From: Clostridium ljungdahlii DSM 13528
Lineage (GTDB): Bacteria > Bacillota > Clostridia > Clostridiales > Clostridiaceae
NCBI RefSeq assembly: GCF_000143685.1
Contig: NC_014328.1
Coordinates: 2,418,001 to 2,482,000, forward strand
Length of the DNA: 64,000 bases
Direction: 5' to 3'
The translations under genes and the position numbers were made by a program. Shown here in pieces: positions 18,160-26,772 of this stretch. Every line of letters starts with the position of its first letter. Positions within the stretch are counted from its first letter, which is position 1. The notes beneath the pieces are model-generated. The model saw only the letters and a list, made by a program, of their open reading frames with translations, was not told where the DNA came from and made no database searches.

Positions 18160-18192
18160 GAGAATGGACTTAGTAAAAGTAAGCCATTCTCT
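18160..18192 (-). promoter_or_regulatory. Intercistronic hairpin before the ECF T gene
   Basis: Imperfect inverted repeat (GAGAATGGCTTA... / ...AAGTCCATTCTC) between the 969-residue surface protein gene and the ECF genes. No strong T-run on the minus strand. It probably tunes expression or RNA stability between secreted and membrane parts of the operon. Confidence 0.5.
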
Positions 18193-18212
18193 AAGTTATT
18201 TATATGAGTTAA

Positions 18213-21122
18213 CTAAAATTTGTATAGGGATCCTCCTTTACTCTTAAAAAGATTATATGCTGCCACAGCTTCCAATCCCTGTTCTGTAGACATACCATTC
18301 AATGAAGTATCTGTATGTCCAAAACCTTTGTTGTCACTTGTGGCAAAACTCAATAGTGAATCCATTGGATTTTTACCGTTTTTTATAAATCTACTATCTG
18401 TAGTTGGATCTATACCGTTTGCACACAGGCCTATTATAACTTGAGCTGAACTCTCACTATTTTCACTATCGCAGGATACAAATCCACCATCACCTTTTTG
18501 TATTTTGGAAAGTGTATTAACTGCCACATCAACAGCTGATTTTACATCTGAATTAGTGTTATAATATGGAGCTAGTGCAGAAATTGCCATAGCAGTCATA
18601 TCAGGATCTGCTGAATCACCAGCATAACTCCAGCCGCCATCTTTGGTTTTATTATTTAATATAGCTTTAATTAAAGCATCTCTAGTCCATTTTACATTAT
18701 CCGGTACCTTGAAATTTTTTGAGTCAAGGGCTATAAGTCCAAACACATAGGCATTTATCCCCTGGCTGTCCATATCACTGTTGCACATTTTTTCTATAAG
18801 GTTCTGACCTGATATATTTGTAGGGTATCCTCCAGCTGCAAGTACTGCCAGTGTAGTTCTTTCATACTCCGTAGGTCGTCCTAAATCCAGTACTCCTCCT
18901 TTTGTATTGCTTGTTATTCTGTCCTGTAATTTTGATAAATAATCTTTTGGTACCTGATTGCCTGTTTTATTTAATCCAAGGGCAATCCAATCATCACAAT
19001 TATCACTTGTAATGCTTGAGCTTATTCCATTTATAAGATTATTTATAGATGATGTATAATCTTTTGTCTGGGAGTTTTTTACCGTTATAGTGCAAGCTGC
19101 TGTTTTATTTCCATCTTCCGTAACTGCTGTTATAGTTGCTGTTCCTTCTTTTACTCCTGTTACCAATCCTTTTCCATCTACCGATGCTATAGTCTTATCA
19201 CTACTTGACCAATTTACATTTTTATCAGTAGCATTATCTGGTTGTACTGATGCCTTTAACTGGAGTGTATCTCCTACTGCCACAGTCCCTGTTTTATCTA
19301 AAGTTATTCCTGTTACAGAAATAGAAGATGGAATATTTCCACCTGGATTTGATGAATTAACAGTAACCTTACAGGAAGCAGATTGTGGCGTATAATTACG
19401 AACAAATCCCTTTGTATTATCTATTGAACTTGCCGTTATTGTTGCTGTACCTGAATTTACGGCTGTTACTTTACCATTGCTATCTACTGTAGCTACAGTT
19501 TTATCACTGCTTTCCCATGTTACATCTTTATCGGTAGCATTAGAAGGGCTAACTATAGCTGTAAGATTTTCAGTTTGATTTGCATTTAAAGTTAAATCAG
19601 TTTTGTTAAGGGTAATTGAATCTACATCCCTAAACTGATTCTCATCCCAAGCTCCAACAACATAAATCCAGTGTATTTTCTCATTATCATTGTTAATGTA
19701 TTCTACTCCGCAGCCATGATTTGGGAAAGTGCCATCCACACTGTATTTCCATCCACTCTGATTTGTCTGTCCATTTCCTCTTGGCCTATCAAATTCCGTT
19801 TCTCCATCTATACTTGATATATATACAGCTGCACCCGTAGTACTGCCACCAGTTCCCTTATTTACAAATTTTATTTTCTTACTATCAAGAGTGCTTTTAA
19901 GCAAGTCATAAACTGACTCTCCTTTGGAAACCTCCAAATTTGTCTCATTGATTATATTCCCTTTATAACCATCAATTGCAAGTGACACATGTAATTGATC
20001 TGAAGTAGGATTTGTCGGTATAGTTGTAGTTGTAGTTGTGGTTGCTGTAGTGGGATTCCCTATACCACTGTCAGGAGTTTTGCCATTAAACAAATCTTCA
20101 ATTCCATTCAAAATTGTATCAGGTACCACTAATGTTCCACCTAAAGCTGTAAGAACAGTATCTTTAGACATATTAGACTTTACAAAATTTGCAGTATCGG
20201 TAGATATTGTATTATAAACAAGTACAACAGGAGCAGATTTTTCTGCTGCAAGAGCTGAACCTGAAAGTGCGTCTGCAAATTCATTTCCATTTGTTCCATT
20301 TCCCTCAGCTATATACACATTACTAAAATCAAAATCAGATTTAAAATTTTGAAGTACAGCTAAGTTTGTTTCAAATCTATTGCTTCCTCCAATTCTCTGC
20401 ACATTTGAGAGAGCATTTGCTATATTATCAGATATAGAGTTTGTTCCACCTATTACATAACTTTTGTTCACGTTTACTTTTTTTATATAATTTTTAACTA
20501 CATCAGGAAGACTATCCTTTTGCGATAAAAGTATTGGCATTCCTTTTTTTGAAGCTATAGGTGCTATAGAAAGACTATCTGCATAGCCGTTTCCAGATGC
20601 AACTACAATACTATTTACACTACTTCCTAAACTTTCAGCTATTTTCACAGAAGTCTCATACCTTGTTGCACCTTCGAGCCTCTCTACATCATTTATACCA
20701 ATATTTTTTAGTTCAGATTCCACATTGTCAGATAGTGAAGCTTTTCCTCCAATTACAAAGGCCTTACTTGCCTTAAGTCTTTTTAACTCACTTACAATTT
20801 CATCACTTAATCCATCTTGCTTTGAAAGTATTATAGGTGCATTATATTTTTTAGCAAGTGGTCCTGCACAAAGGGCATCTGCATATCCATAACCCTGGGC
20901 TATAACTACAGTACTTGAACCATTTTTCCAACCACTTTGGCTTATTTTCAGTGAAGTTTCAATTCTATCATTTCCACAAATCCTGTCTTTACTTATATTT
21001 ACACTTTGCTGTGTAATTTTTGCATTTGCACTTGCTTCTGCATATGTACTTCCACTAAAACCACACATTCCAATACCTACTATAAACAAAAACATAATAA
21101 TCTTAGTTATAATTTTTTTCAT
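18213..21122 (-). CDS. Wall-anchored CWB2 protein with DUF4430, Big_2 and alpha/alpha-toroid
   Basis: A 969-residue secreted protein. Signal about 1-29; three CWB2 repeats about 45-345; Thr-rich linker about 358-372; DUF4430 about 375-500 (ESVYDLLKSTLDSKKI, QSGWKYSVDGTFPNHGCG, IHWIYVVGAWDENQFRDVD); two Big_2 Ig-like domains about 505-680; C-terminal toroid about 690-969 with DYERTTLAVLAAGG-type and DPDMTAMAISALAPYYN motifs. It carries both transcobalamin-like modules, alpha and beta, on one wall-bound chain, in the opposite order to 21223-24249. It lies in the riboswitch-3 operon. Confidence 0.87.
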   Translation of the reverse strand: MKKIITKIIMFLFIVGIGMCGFSGSTYAEASANAKITQQSVNISKDRICGNDRIETSLKISQSGWKNGSSTVVIAQGYGYADALCAGPLAKKYNAPIILSKQDGLSDEIVSELKRLKASKAFVIGGKASLSDNVESELKNIGINDVERLEGATRYETSVKIAESLGSSVNSIVVASGNGYADSLSIAPIASKKGMPILLSQKDSLPDVVKNYIKKVNVNKSYVIGGTNSISDNIANALSNVQRIGGSNRFETNLAVLQNFKSDFDFSNVYIAEGNGTNGNEFADALSGSALAAEKSAPVVLVYNTISTDTANFVKSNMSKDTVLTALGGTLVVPDTILNGIEDLFNGKTPDSGIGNPTTATTTTTTTIPTNPTSDQLHVSLAIDGYKGNIINETNLEVSKGESVYDLLKSTLDSKKIKFVNKGTGGSTTGAAVYISSIDGETEFDRPRGNGQTNQSGWKYSVDGTFPNHGCGVEYINNDNEKIHWIYVVGAWDENQFRDVDSITLNKTDLTLNANQTENLTAIVSPSNATDKDVTWESSDKTVATVDSNGKVTAVNSGTATITASSIDNTKGFVRNYTPQSASCKVTVNSSNPGGNIPSSISVTGITLDKTGTVAVGDTLQLKASVQPDNATDKNVNWSSSDKTIASVDGKGLVTGVKEGTATITAVTEDGNKTAACTITVKNSQTKDYTSSINNLINGISSSITSDNCDDWIALGLNKTGNQVPKDYLSKLQDRITSNTKGGVLDLGRPTEYERTTLAVLAAGGYPTNISGQNLIEKMCNSDMDSQGINAYVFGLIALDSKNFKVPDNVKWTRDALIKAILNNKTKDGGWSYAGDSADPDMTAMAISALAPYYNTNSDVKSAVDVAVNTLSKIQKGDGGFVSCDSENSESSAQVIIGLCANGIDPTTDSRFIKNGKNPMDSLLSFATSDNKGFGHTDTSLNGMSTEQGLEAVAAYNLFKSKGGSLYKF

Positions 21123-21171
21123 AGTATCCCCCCCTAAGGACTTATACTTTTAATTATTTAAAACTGCTTAA

Positions 21172-21201
21172 AGAATGGCTGAGTAAGAGAAGCCATCCTC
21201 T
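21172..21201 (-). promoter_or_regulatory. Intercistronic hairpin
   Basis: A roughly 10-bp stem (GAGGATGGCT/AGCCATTCTT) between two surface-protein genes. It closely resembles the hairpin at 18160-18192 and has no clear T-tract. Confidence 0.45.
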
Positions 21202-21222
21202 AAAACATATTTTAAATTTTAT

Positions 21223-24200
21223 TTATTTTGATTGGACGGGTATATCTATAACATCTGAAAGAGGATTCATATTTTCAAGGCTGTCCCAAATAAATGCTTT
21301 CAATTTGTATGCTCCTTCTTCTGGAAGTTTCATCATAGTTGTTAAAATAGATGAATCGTCATTTTTAATTGTTTGTTTTCCACATACATAATTGATGAAT
21401 TTACCACCTTCATCATATAAAGCTACTATTAATGACGCATCCTGGTCTTTACCTGAATTATTTTCAGCTTTTACAGATATCTTTGCATCATCACCTAATT
21501 TAAATGAACTATCCTTTGTCAAATTAGTTATTACCAATGGCTGAGCTACTGTAACTGCACACTGTGCCGTTATATTTTTATTATATTTACCTGAGGCCGT
21601 TATAGTTGCCGTTCCTGTCTTTACTGCCGTTACATTTCCATTGTTGTCTACCGCCGCTATTGTTGGATCACTACTTGACCAATTTACCGTTTCTGTAGCT
21701 GTTATAGGAGATACATTTGCTCGAATAGTTTGTATATCACCTACATTTAAGCTCTTTTTTGTATTGTCTAAACTAATTTTATCTATGTCTCTAAACATAG
21801 TTTTTCCAAAATCACTTGTAAAAAATAATCTTATTTTATCTCCATTTTTAACTTTACAATCTTTCATTCCTACAGTTGGTTGTATACTATTAACATCATA
21901 CATCCATCCACTAATTGCCCCTCTATCACGCTCTGACTCATTACCTATCATAGAAAAGTATCCATTATCGTCAGTATATTCTATTTTTTTATCATCTAAT
22001 ACCTGCTTTACAACTTGTTCTACTGTTTTTCCATCTTCTGCTTCAATAGATTTAGCATCTAATATACTTCCCTTATAGCCTGTAACACTTAAATCTACCT
22101 GAACAGTTTGCTTTTTATCTGATACTGTAACTGTACACTGTACCTTTGCATCTTTATTGTCTTCAGATACTACTGTTATTGTTGCTGTTCCTGCCTTTAC
22201 TGCTGTTACATTTCCATTTTCATCTACTGCTGCTATAGTTTTATCACTGCTTGACCAATCTACCTTTGTGTTAGTGGCATCTTTTGGTGTTATCGTTGGT
22301 GTAAGTTGCAATGTATCTCCTGTTGTCAAATTTGCACTTGTTTTGTCAAGACTTACTCCTGTTACCGTTACTGTCTGTGTTTGTTGTGAATTTACTGTAA
22401 CTGTGCATTGAGCTGTTTTAGCCACATATTTTTTTTGATTGAAATCTGTTCTATCATTATCTACTGATGCTGCTGTTATTGTTGCTGTTCCTGCTTTTAC
22501 TGCTGTTACATTTCCATTTTTATCTACTGTTGCCACTGTAGGGTCACTGCTTTCCCAGGTTACACCTTTATCTGTAGCATTATCTGGATCAATTGTAGCT
22601 GTAAGCTGCTGTGTACCATTTACATTTAAGTTCAAACTTTGTTTATCTAAGATAATTGAATCTACATCTCTAAACTGGATTTCATCCCAGGCGCCTTGTA
22701 CGTATATCCAATGTACTTTATCTCCATCTTTAAGGTTAACACTTCCACAGCCTACATTAGGGAATACTCCATTTACGCTATATTTCCAGCCGCTTTGTGC
22801 TCCTCTGTCTTTTTCCGTTTCACCTGCTATGTCAGATATATATGGTGAGAAATCGCCATCAGGATTTTTATAAGTTATTCCTTTGGCTGCAAGTTCATTT
22901 TTAAACATGCTATAAACTGTTTGTCCTTCTGAAGCTTCTATATTTTCATCAGTTAACATATTTCCCTTATATCCATCAATAATCATTGATACGTGTATGG
23001 TTTTGTCAGGTACAGTTTTTGCAATAACAGTTATAGTACAAACTGCTGTTTTCTGTCCGTCTTCTGTAGTTGCTGTTATTGTTACTGTTCCTGCCTTTAC
23101 TGCTGTTACCTTCCCACTTCCATCTACTGCTGCTATAGTTTTATCACTGCTTGACCAATCTACCTTTGCGTTAGTAGCATCTTTTGGTGTTATTGTTGGT
23201 GTAAGCTGTAATGAATCCCCTTCTGTAAGATTTGCACTTGTTTTATCCAAGCTTATTCCAGTTACCTTAGTATCTGAAGTATTTGCTGCAAAATTCTTAT
23301 ATACTGATCCTTTGCCTTCTTTAAAAAGGTTGTATGCAGCTAGTGCTCTAAATCCCTGTTCTGTTGCCATACCATTAACTGATTTATTATCTGTATATCC
23401 AAATCCACTATTGTCACTTACTGTGTAGCTCAATAACGCATCTAAAGGATTTCTACCATTCTTTGTAAATCTATTATCTGTAGTTGGATCTACGTTGTTA
23501 TCACATAATCCTATTATTACCATAGCTACACTGTTTGCGTTTTCGTCGCCCCCACCATCTTTAGGGCTCCATGATGCAAACCCACCATCATTCTTCTCAA
23601 TATTTGCAAGTATTTCAACTGCTCCATCCACAGCTGATTTTACATTTGCGTTAGTGCCATAATATGGAGCTAAAGCTGAAAGTGCCATTCCTGTCATATC
23701 AGGATCTGCTGAACCACCACTATAACTCCAGCCACCATCACTTGTTCTATTATCCAATATTCCCTGAATCAAACTATCTCTAGTCCATTTTGAGCCATCA
23801 GGTATATTAAATTTTCCCGCATCAAGGGCTATAAGTGCAAATACATAGGCATTTATGCCTTGCTCTTTGATGCCCTCATTGTTATATATTTTTTCTATTA
23901 AATTCATTCCAGCAAAGTTTGTTGGATCTCCACCAGCTGCAAGTATTCCCAAAGAAGTTCTCTCATAATCTGTAGGTAAAGATAATGAATCTGAACCACT
24001 TTTTATATTACTTTCAAGATTTGTTAAATAGCTTCCCGGTACTTCTTTTCCTGCCTTATTTAAATCCAAGGTCTGCCAATCACCCATATTTTGTGTAATA
24101 GATGGACTCATTGAATTTATAAGACTATTTATTTGAGATGAATATCCAGTTCCATCTGCAAATACTTGGGCTGTACCAGTTCCTAATAAGCCAATCATCA

Positions 24201-24249
24201 TTACAAATGTCATAATAAATGACATCAGATTAACTTTAAAATTTTTCAT
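21223..24249 (-). CDS. Giant secreted toroid / DUF4430 / Big_2 protein
   Basis: ATG at 24249 (AAAGGAGAG upstream) gives 1008 residues. Signal about 1-32; alpha/alpha-toroid about 33-325 (DYERTSLGILAAGGDPTNF, QGINAYVFALIALDAG, DPDMTGMALSALAPYYG); Big_2; DUF4430 (SGWKYSVNGVFPNVGCG, VHWIYVQGAWDEIQFRDVD); two Big_2; a second DUF4430 (AISGWMYDVNSIQPTVG, FRDIDKISLD); Big_2; and a C-terminal about 100-residue domain (KLKAFIWDSLENMNPLSD) shared with four other proteins here. It has no CWB2 or LPXTG motif, so it may be wall-associated through the C-terminal domain or released. One toroid with two DUF4430 domains suggests a multi-domain ligand site. Confidence 0.87.
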   Translation of the reverse strand: MKNFKVNLMSFIMTFVMMIGLLGTGTAQVFADGTGYSSQINSLINSMSPSITQNMGDWQTLDLNKAGKEVPGSYLTNLESNIKSGSDSLSLPTDYERTSLGILAAGGDPTNFAGMNLIEKIYNNEGIKEQGINAYVFALIALDAGKFNIPDGSKWTRDSLIQGILDNRTSDGGWSYSGGSADPDMTGMALSALAPYYGTNANVKSAVDGAVEILANIEKNDGGFASWSPKDGGGDENANSVAMVIIGLCDNNVDPTTDNRFTKNGRNPLDALLSYTVSDNSGFGYTDNKSVNGMATEQGFRALAAYNLFKEGKGSVYKNFAANTSDTKVTGISLDKTSANLTEGDSLQLTPTITPKDATNAKVDWSSSDKTIAAVDGSGKVTAVKAGTVTITATTEDGQKTAVCTITVIAKTVPDKTIHVSMIIDGYKGNMLTDENIEASEGQTVYSMFKNELAAKGITYKNPDGDFSPYISDIAGETEKDRGAQSGWKYSVNGVFPNVGCGSVNLKDGDKVHWIYVQGAWDEIQFRDVDSIILDKQSLNLNVNGTQQLTATIDPDNATDKGVTWESSDPTVATVDKNGNVTAVKAGTATITAASVDNDRTDFNQKKYVAKTAQCTVTVNSQQTQTVTVTGVSLDKTSANLTTGDTLQLTPTITPKDATNTKVDWSSSDKTIAAVDENGNVTAVKAGTATITVVSEDNKDAKVQCTVTVSDKKQTVQVDLSVTGYKGSILDAKSIEAEDGKTVEQVVKQVLDDKKIEYTDDNGYFSMIGNESERDRGAISGWMYDVNSIQPTVGMKDCKVKNGDKIRLFFTSDFGKTMFRDIDKISLDNTKKSLNVGDIQTIRANVSPITATETVNWSSSDPTIAAVDNNGNVTAVKTGTATITASGKYNKNITAQCAVTVAQPLVITNLTKDSSFKLGDDAKISVKAENNSGKDQDASLIVALYDEGGKFINYVCGKQTIKNDDSSILTTMMKLPEEGAYKLKAFIWDSLENMNPLSDVIDIPVQSK

Positions 24250-24290
24250 ATACTCTCTCCTTTCATACATCATAATCGCTAATAACTCTA

Positions 24291-26255
24291 TTACTTAATT
24301 TCAAATTCATTTATATTAACTATCTCAGTACTTGAAGATTTGATAAAGCCATGATATTTTCCGGACTTAAGAGCAGTTTTGACCTGTAAGTTACCATTTT
24401 CAGATTGATTTATGTAACTCAAGTTCCCCTGGCTATCATATAAAGTTAAAGCAATTTTATCATTATCATTTTTACTAGCTGCACTTATATCTATATCATC
24501 TGAAGTATTTTCAATTATATTTAAGTTAATTCCAGCCTTATTTACATTTACGATGTTTTTTACAGTTGTTTGTGTTATTTTTTTGTTTCCATCAACAGCA
24601 CAACCTTCTAGCACCTTTAGTGCAGCTACAGTAGATGTGTCATCATTTATATTTAAAGTAAAGCTTTCAGAAGCATTTATTGCTGATACATTGGCTCCTG
24701 TTAAATTTATGGCAGCTCTATTTTTTACATTAACATTTTCAAATCCACCCGTCAGTGTTATTTGTGGATTTGAAGTTGAATCCACAACAACTTGTCCAAA
24801 AGTTGATTTAGCATCATCTGGAGACACTAGCGTTGAACTACCTGCTATTTGTGTATCTACTATTTGAGTTCCACTACTTATCTCAACCCTTACGCTGTTA
24901 CTGCTATTAACCAGGAGTGAATCAGACTTCACGTTGTTCAAATAAATACTGTGATCTGCCCCAGATTTTACTACTATATTACCAGCTGTAACATTCGTTA
25001 TAGTGCTAACTCCACTTGCACCTGGATCTATTGTAAGTGTGCCATCAATTTTTACATTTTGAAGAGAAACTTTATCTGCTGATATATTTACATTTCCTGT
25101 TATCTCGTTCTTATTTCCAGAAGTATTTCCATCATAAGTTTGATTTGCTGAATTTAAACTTAAATCACCTGATGGCTGAACTGGAGTATATCCTCCACTA
25201 GATCCTCCTGAAGAACCCCCTGAAGTATTAGTGTTTTTTCCACTATTTGCTTGGTTGTATGCAGTTATAATATTATCTACAGCATCATCTGGAACTACTT
25301 TAGTTCCTCCTAATGCCGTAAATACTGTCTTATTAGAGATATTAGACTTTATAAAATCCTCTACATTTGAGTTTAAGCTGTTATACATAAGTACTAAAGG
25401 AGCTGATTTTTGTGCTGCAAGAGCTGACCCTGAAAGAGCATCTGCAAATTCATTTCCATTAGGTCCATCTCCTTCAGCTATATACACATTGCTAAAGTCA
25501 AGATCAGACTTGAAATTTTCAAGTACAGCTAAGTTTGTCTCAAACCTGGTACTGCCTCCAATTCTCTGTGCATTTGGAAGAGAATTTTTTATATTATCTG
25601 ATATAACACTTTCTCCACCTATTACATAACTTTTGTTTGCATTTACTTTTTTTATGTATTCAGTGTCTACATCAGGAAGGCTGTCCTTTTCTGATAAAAG
25701 TATTGGCATTCCTTTTTTAGATGCTATAGGTGCTATAGAAAGACTATCCGCATAGCCACTACCAGATGCAACTACAATACTATCTACACTTCCTAAACTT
25801 TCAGCTATTTTCACAGAAGTCTCATATCTTGTTGCACCTCCAAGCCTTTCCACATCATTTATACCAATATTCTTCAGCTCAGATTCCACATTATCAGATA
25901 GTGAGGCCTTACCTCCAATTACAAAAGCTTTACTTGCCTTAAGCCTTTTTAACTCACTTACAGTTTCATCACTTAATCCATCTTGTTTGGAAAGTATTAT
26001 AGGCGCATTGTATTTTTTAGCAAGTGGTCCTGCACAAAGGGCATCTGCATAGCCATAACCCTGAGCTATAACTACAGTACTTGAACCATCTTTCCAGCCA
26101 TCTTGACTTATTTTTAATGAAGTTTCAATTCTGTCATTTCCATAAATCCTATTTTTGCTTACATTTGTATCTGCATTCACCTGATTTCCAAAACCAGATA
26201 ATGCAATACCTATCATAAATAAAAATGTAGTACATTTACTTATAACTTTTTGCAT
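24291..26255 (-). CDS. Wall-anchored CWB2 protein with C-terminal beta-solenoid
   Basis: A 654-residue first gene of the riboswitch-3 operon. Signal about 1-29; three CWB2 repeats about 33-330, very similar to those at 18213-21122; Gly/Ser linker about 342-362 (GGSSGGSSGG); then about 290 residues of short beta repeats (NVTAGNIVVKSGADHSIYLN, QITLTGGFENVNVKNRAAIN) that look like a right-handed beta-helix or polymer-forming solenoid. It has no toroid or DUF4430. It may be a wall scaffold for the others. The start at 26255 has a GGAGGGA site. Confidence 0.83.
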   Translation of the reverse strand: MQKVISKCTTFLFMIGIALSGFGNQVNADTNVSKNRIYGNDRIETSLKISQDGWKDGSSTVVIAQGYGYADALCAGPLAKKYNAPIILSKQDGLSDETVSELKRLKASKAFVIGGKASLSDNVESELKNIGINDVERLGGATRYETSVKIAESLGSVDSIVVASGSGYADSLSIAPIASKKGMPILLSEKDSLPDVDTEYIKKVNANKSYVIGGESVISDNIKNSLPNAQRIGGSTRFETNLAVLENFKSDLDFSNVYIAEGDGPNGNEFADALSGSALAAQKSAPLVLMYNSLNSNVEDFIKSNISNKTVFTALGGTKVVPDDAVDNIITAYNQANSGKNTNTSGGSSGGSSGGYTPVQPSGDLSLNSANQTYDGNTSGNKNEITGNVNISADKVSLQNVKIDGTLTIDPGASGVSTITNVTAGNIVVKSGADHSIYLNNVKSDSLLVNSSNSVRVEISSGTQIVDTQIAGSSTLVSPDDAKSTFGQVVVDSTSNPQITLTGGFENVNVKNRAAINLTGANVSAINASESFTLNINDDTSTVAALKVLEGCAVDGNKKITQTTVKNIVNVNKAGINLNIIENTSDDIDISAASKNDNDKIALTLYDSQGNLSYINQSENGNLQVKTALKSGKYHGFIKSSSTEIVNINEFEIK

Positions 26256-26348
26256 ATTATCCCTCCTTCAAATTAATATAATATTTCTATAATTGCCTAT
26301 ATTATGGCAATTTAGAATATTCTTTTCATAGTATCTTAATGTAATTAA

Positions 26349-26373
26349 AAAACGCCTCCCTTTTTAGGAGACG
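26349..26373 (-). terminator. Second leader terminator after riboswitch 3
   Basis: Minus-strand CGTCTCC/GGAGGCG stem with a 7-base loop, ending in T6. The second of two tandem terminators before the 17-kb operon. Confidence 0.75.
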
Positions 26374-26391
26374 AAAATACAACGAAATAAA

Positions 26392-26414
26392 TAAAAAGGA
26401 CCACTGAGGGTCCT
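26392..26414 (-). terminator. First leader terminator after riboswitch 3
   Basis: Minus-strand AGGACC/GGTCCT stem with a 6-base loop and T5. It starts right after the stop codon of the possible leader ORF 26416-26472, an arrangement like attenuation. Confidence 0.75.
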
Positions 26415-26415
26415 C

Positions 26416-26472
26416 TTATTTTAAATGTAATTGTTTACTTACGTCGTAAACGTACATTTTTACATACAACAT
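26416..26472 (-). CDS. Possible 18-codon leader ORF behind riboswitch 3
   Basis: The sequence GGAGG sits in the loop of a small hairpin (26476-26492) and is followed 9 bases later by ATG. The ORF encodes MLYVKMYVYDVSKQLHLK and its TAA abuts the first terminator. Short ATG-Leu ORFs stand at the same place in five sister leaders. Translation is not shown. Confidence 0.3.
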   Translation of the reverse strand: MLYVKMYVYDVSKQLHLK

Positions 26473-26502
26473 ATATCTTCCCCTCCGAAAGAATTAACAA
26501 CA

Positions 26503-26662
26503 TATCAGGCAGGCTTCCTGGCTCAGATTCATCTTACTTCCCTGTCTTCCCGAAAACATAATTCCAGTGACATAGTTAGGGTTTCATCCTCCATACAGTA
26601 ACGGTGGGCTGCAGTGTTTTTTACACTTTTCCTTTTAACTGTCATATTGACAGCACCTAATA
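26503..26662 (-). promoter_or_regulatory. Cobalamin riboswitch 3 (17-kb surface/ECF operon)
   Basis: P1 TATTAGG/CCTGATA, GGTGC, AAAGGAAAAGTG, CAGCCCACCGTTACTGT, loop 5 GTCACTGG and B12 box GAGCCAGGAAGCCTGCC are all present on the minus strand. It is followed by the GGAGG-loop hairpin, a short ORF and two terminators. It governs 24291-26255 and, by close gene packing, everything down to 8921. Confidence 0.95.
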
Positions 26663-26694
26663 CTAAATATTAAATTTTTATTACTTTTATATTA

Positions 26695-26723
26695 AGTGTA
26701 GTACATATTTTTTGAAAAGTCAA
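26695..26723 (-). promoter_or_regulatory. Promoter of cobalamin riboswitch 3
   Basis: Minus strand TTGACT (26723-26718), 17 bases, TACACT (26700-26695). The -35 box is one arm end of the palindrome 26718-26757. Confidence 0.7.
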
Positions 26724-26757
26724 CATTATTTTCATAAATATGAAAATAATGTTGACT
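26718..26757 (-). terminator. 19-bp perfect palindrome: terminator overlapping the next promoter
   Basis: 19-bp perfect stem with a 2-base centre right after the 26773-30444 stop codon, followed by TTTT on the minus strand. Its distal end is the -35 box of the riboswitch-3 promoter, so upstream termination and downstream initiation share DNA. Confidence 0.65.
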
Positions 26758-26772
26758 CCTTATGAATAAAAT

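Noticed and set aside
22157..23428. Long plus-strand reading frames antisense to the surface-protein genes (also 26945-29047, 32733-34310, 37534-38232, 42166-42813)
   Set aside because: They mirror the repetitive Big_2 and toroid coding regions, lack ribosome sites and consist of low-complexity Ser/Val/Ala strings; shadows of the minus-strand genes.
12181..26255. CRISPR-like or other short tandem repeats
   Set aside because: The repeated segments are CWB2 and Big_2 coding repeats in frame; no regular repeat-spacer pattern was seen anywhere in the window.
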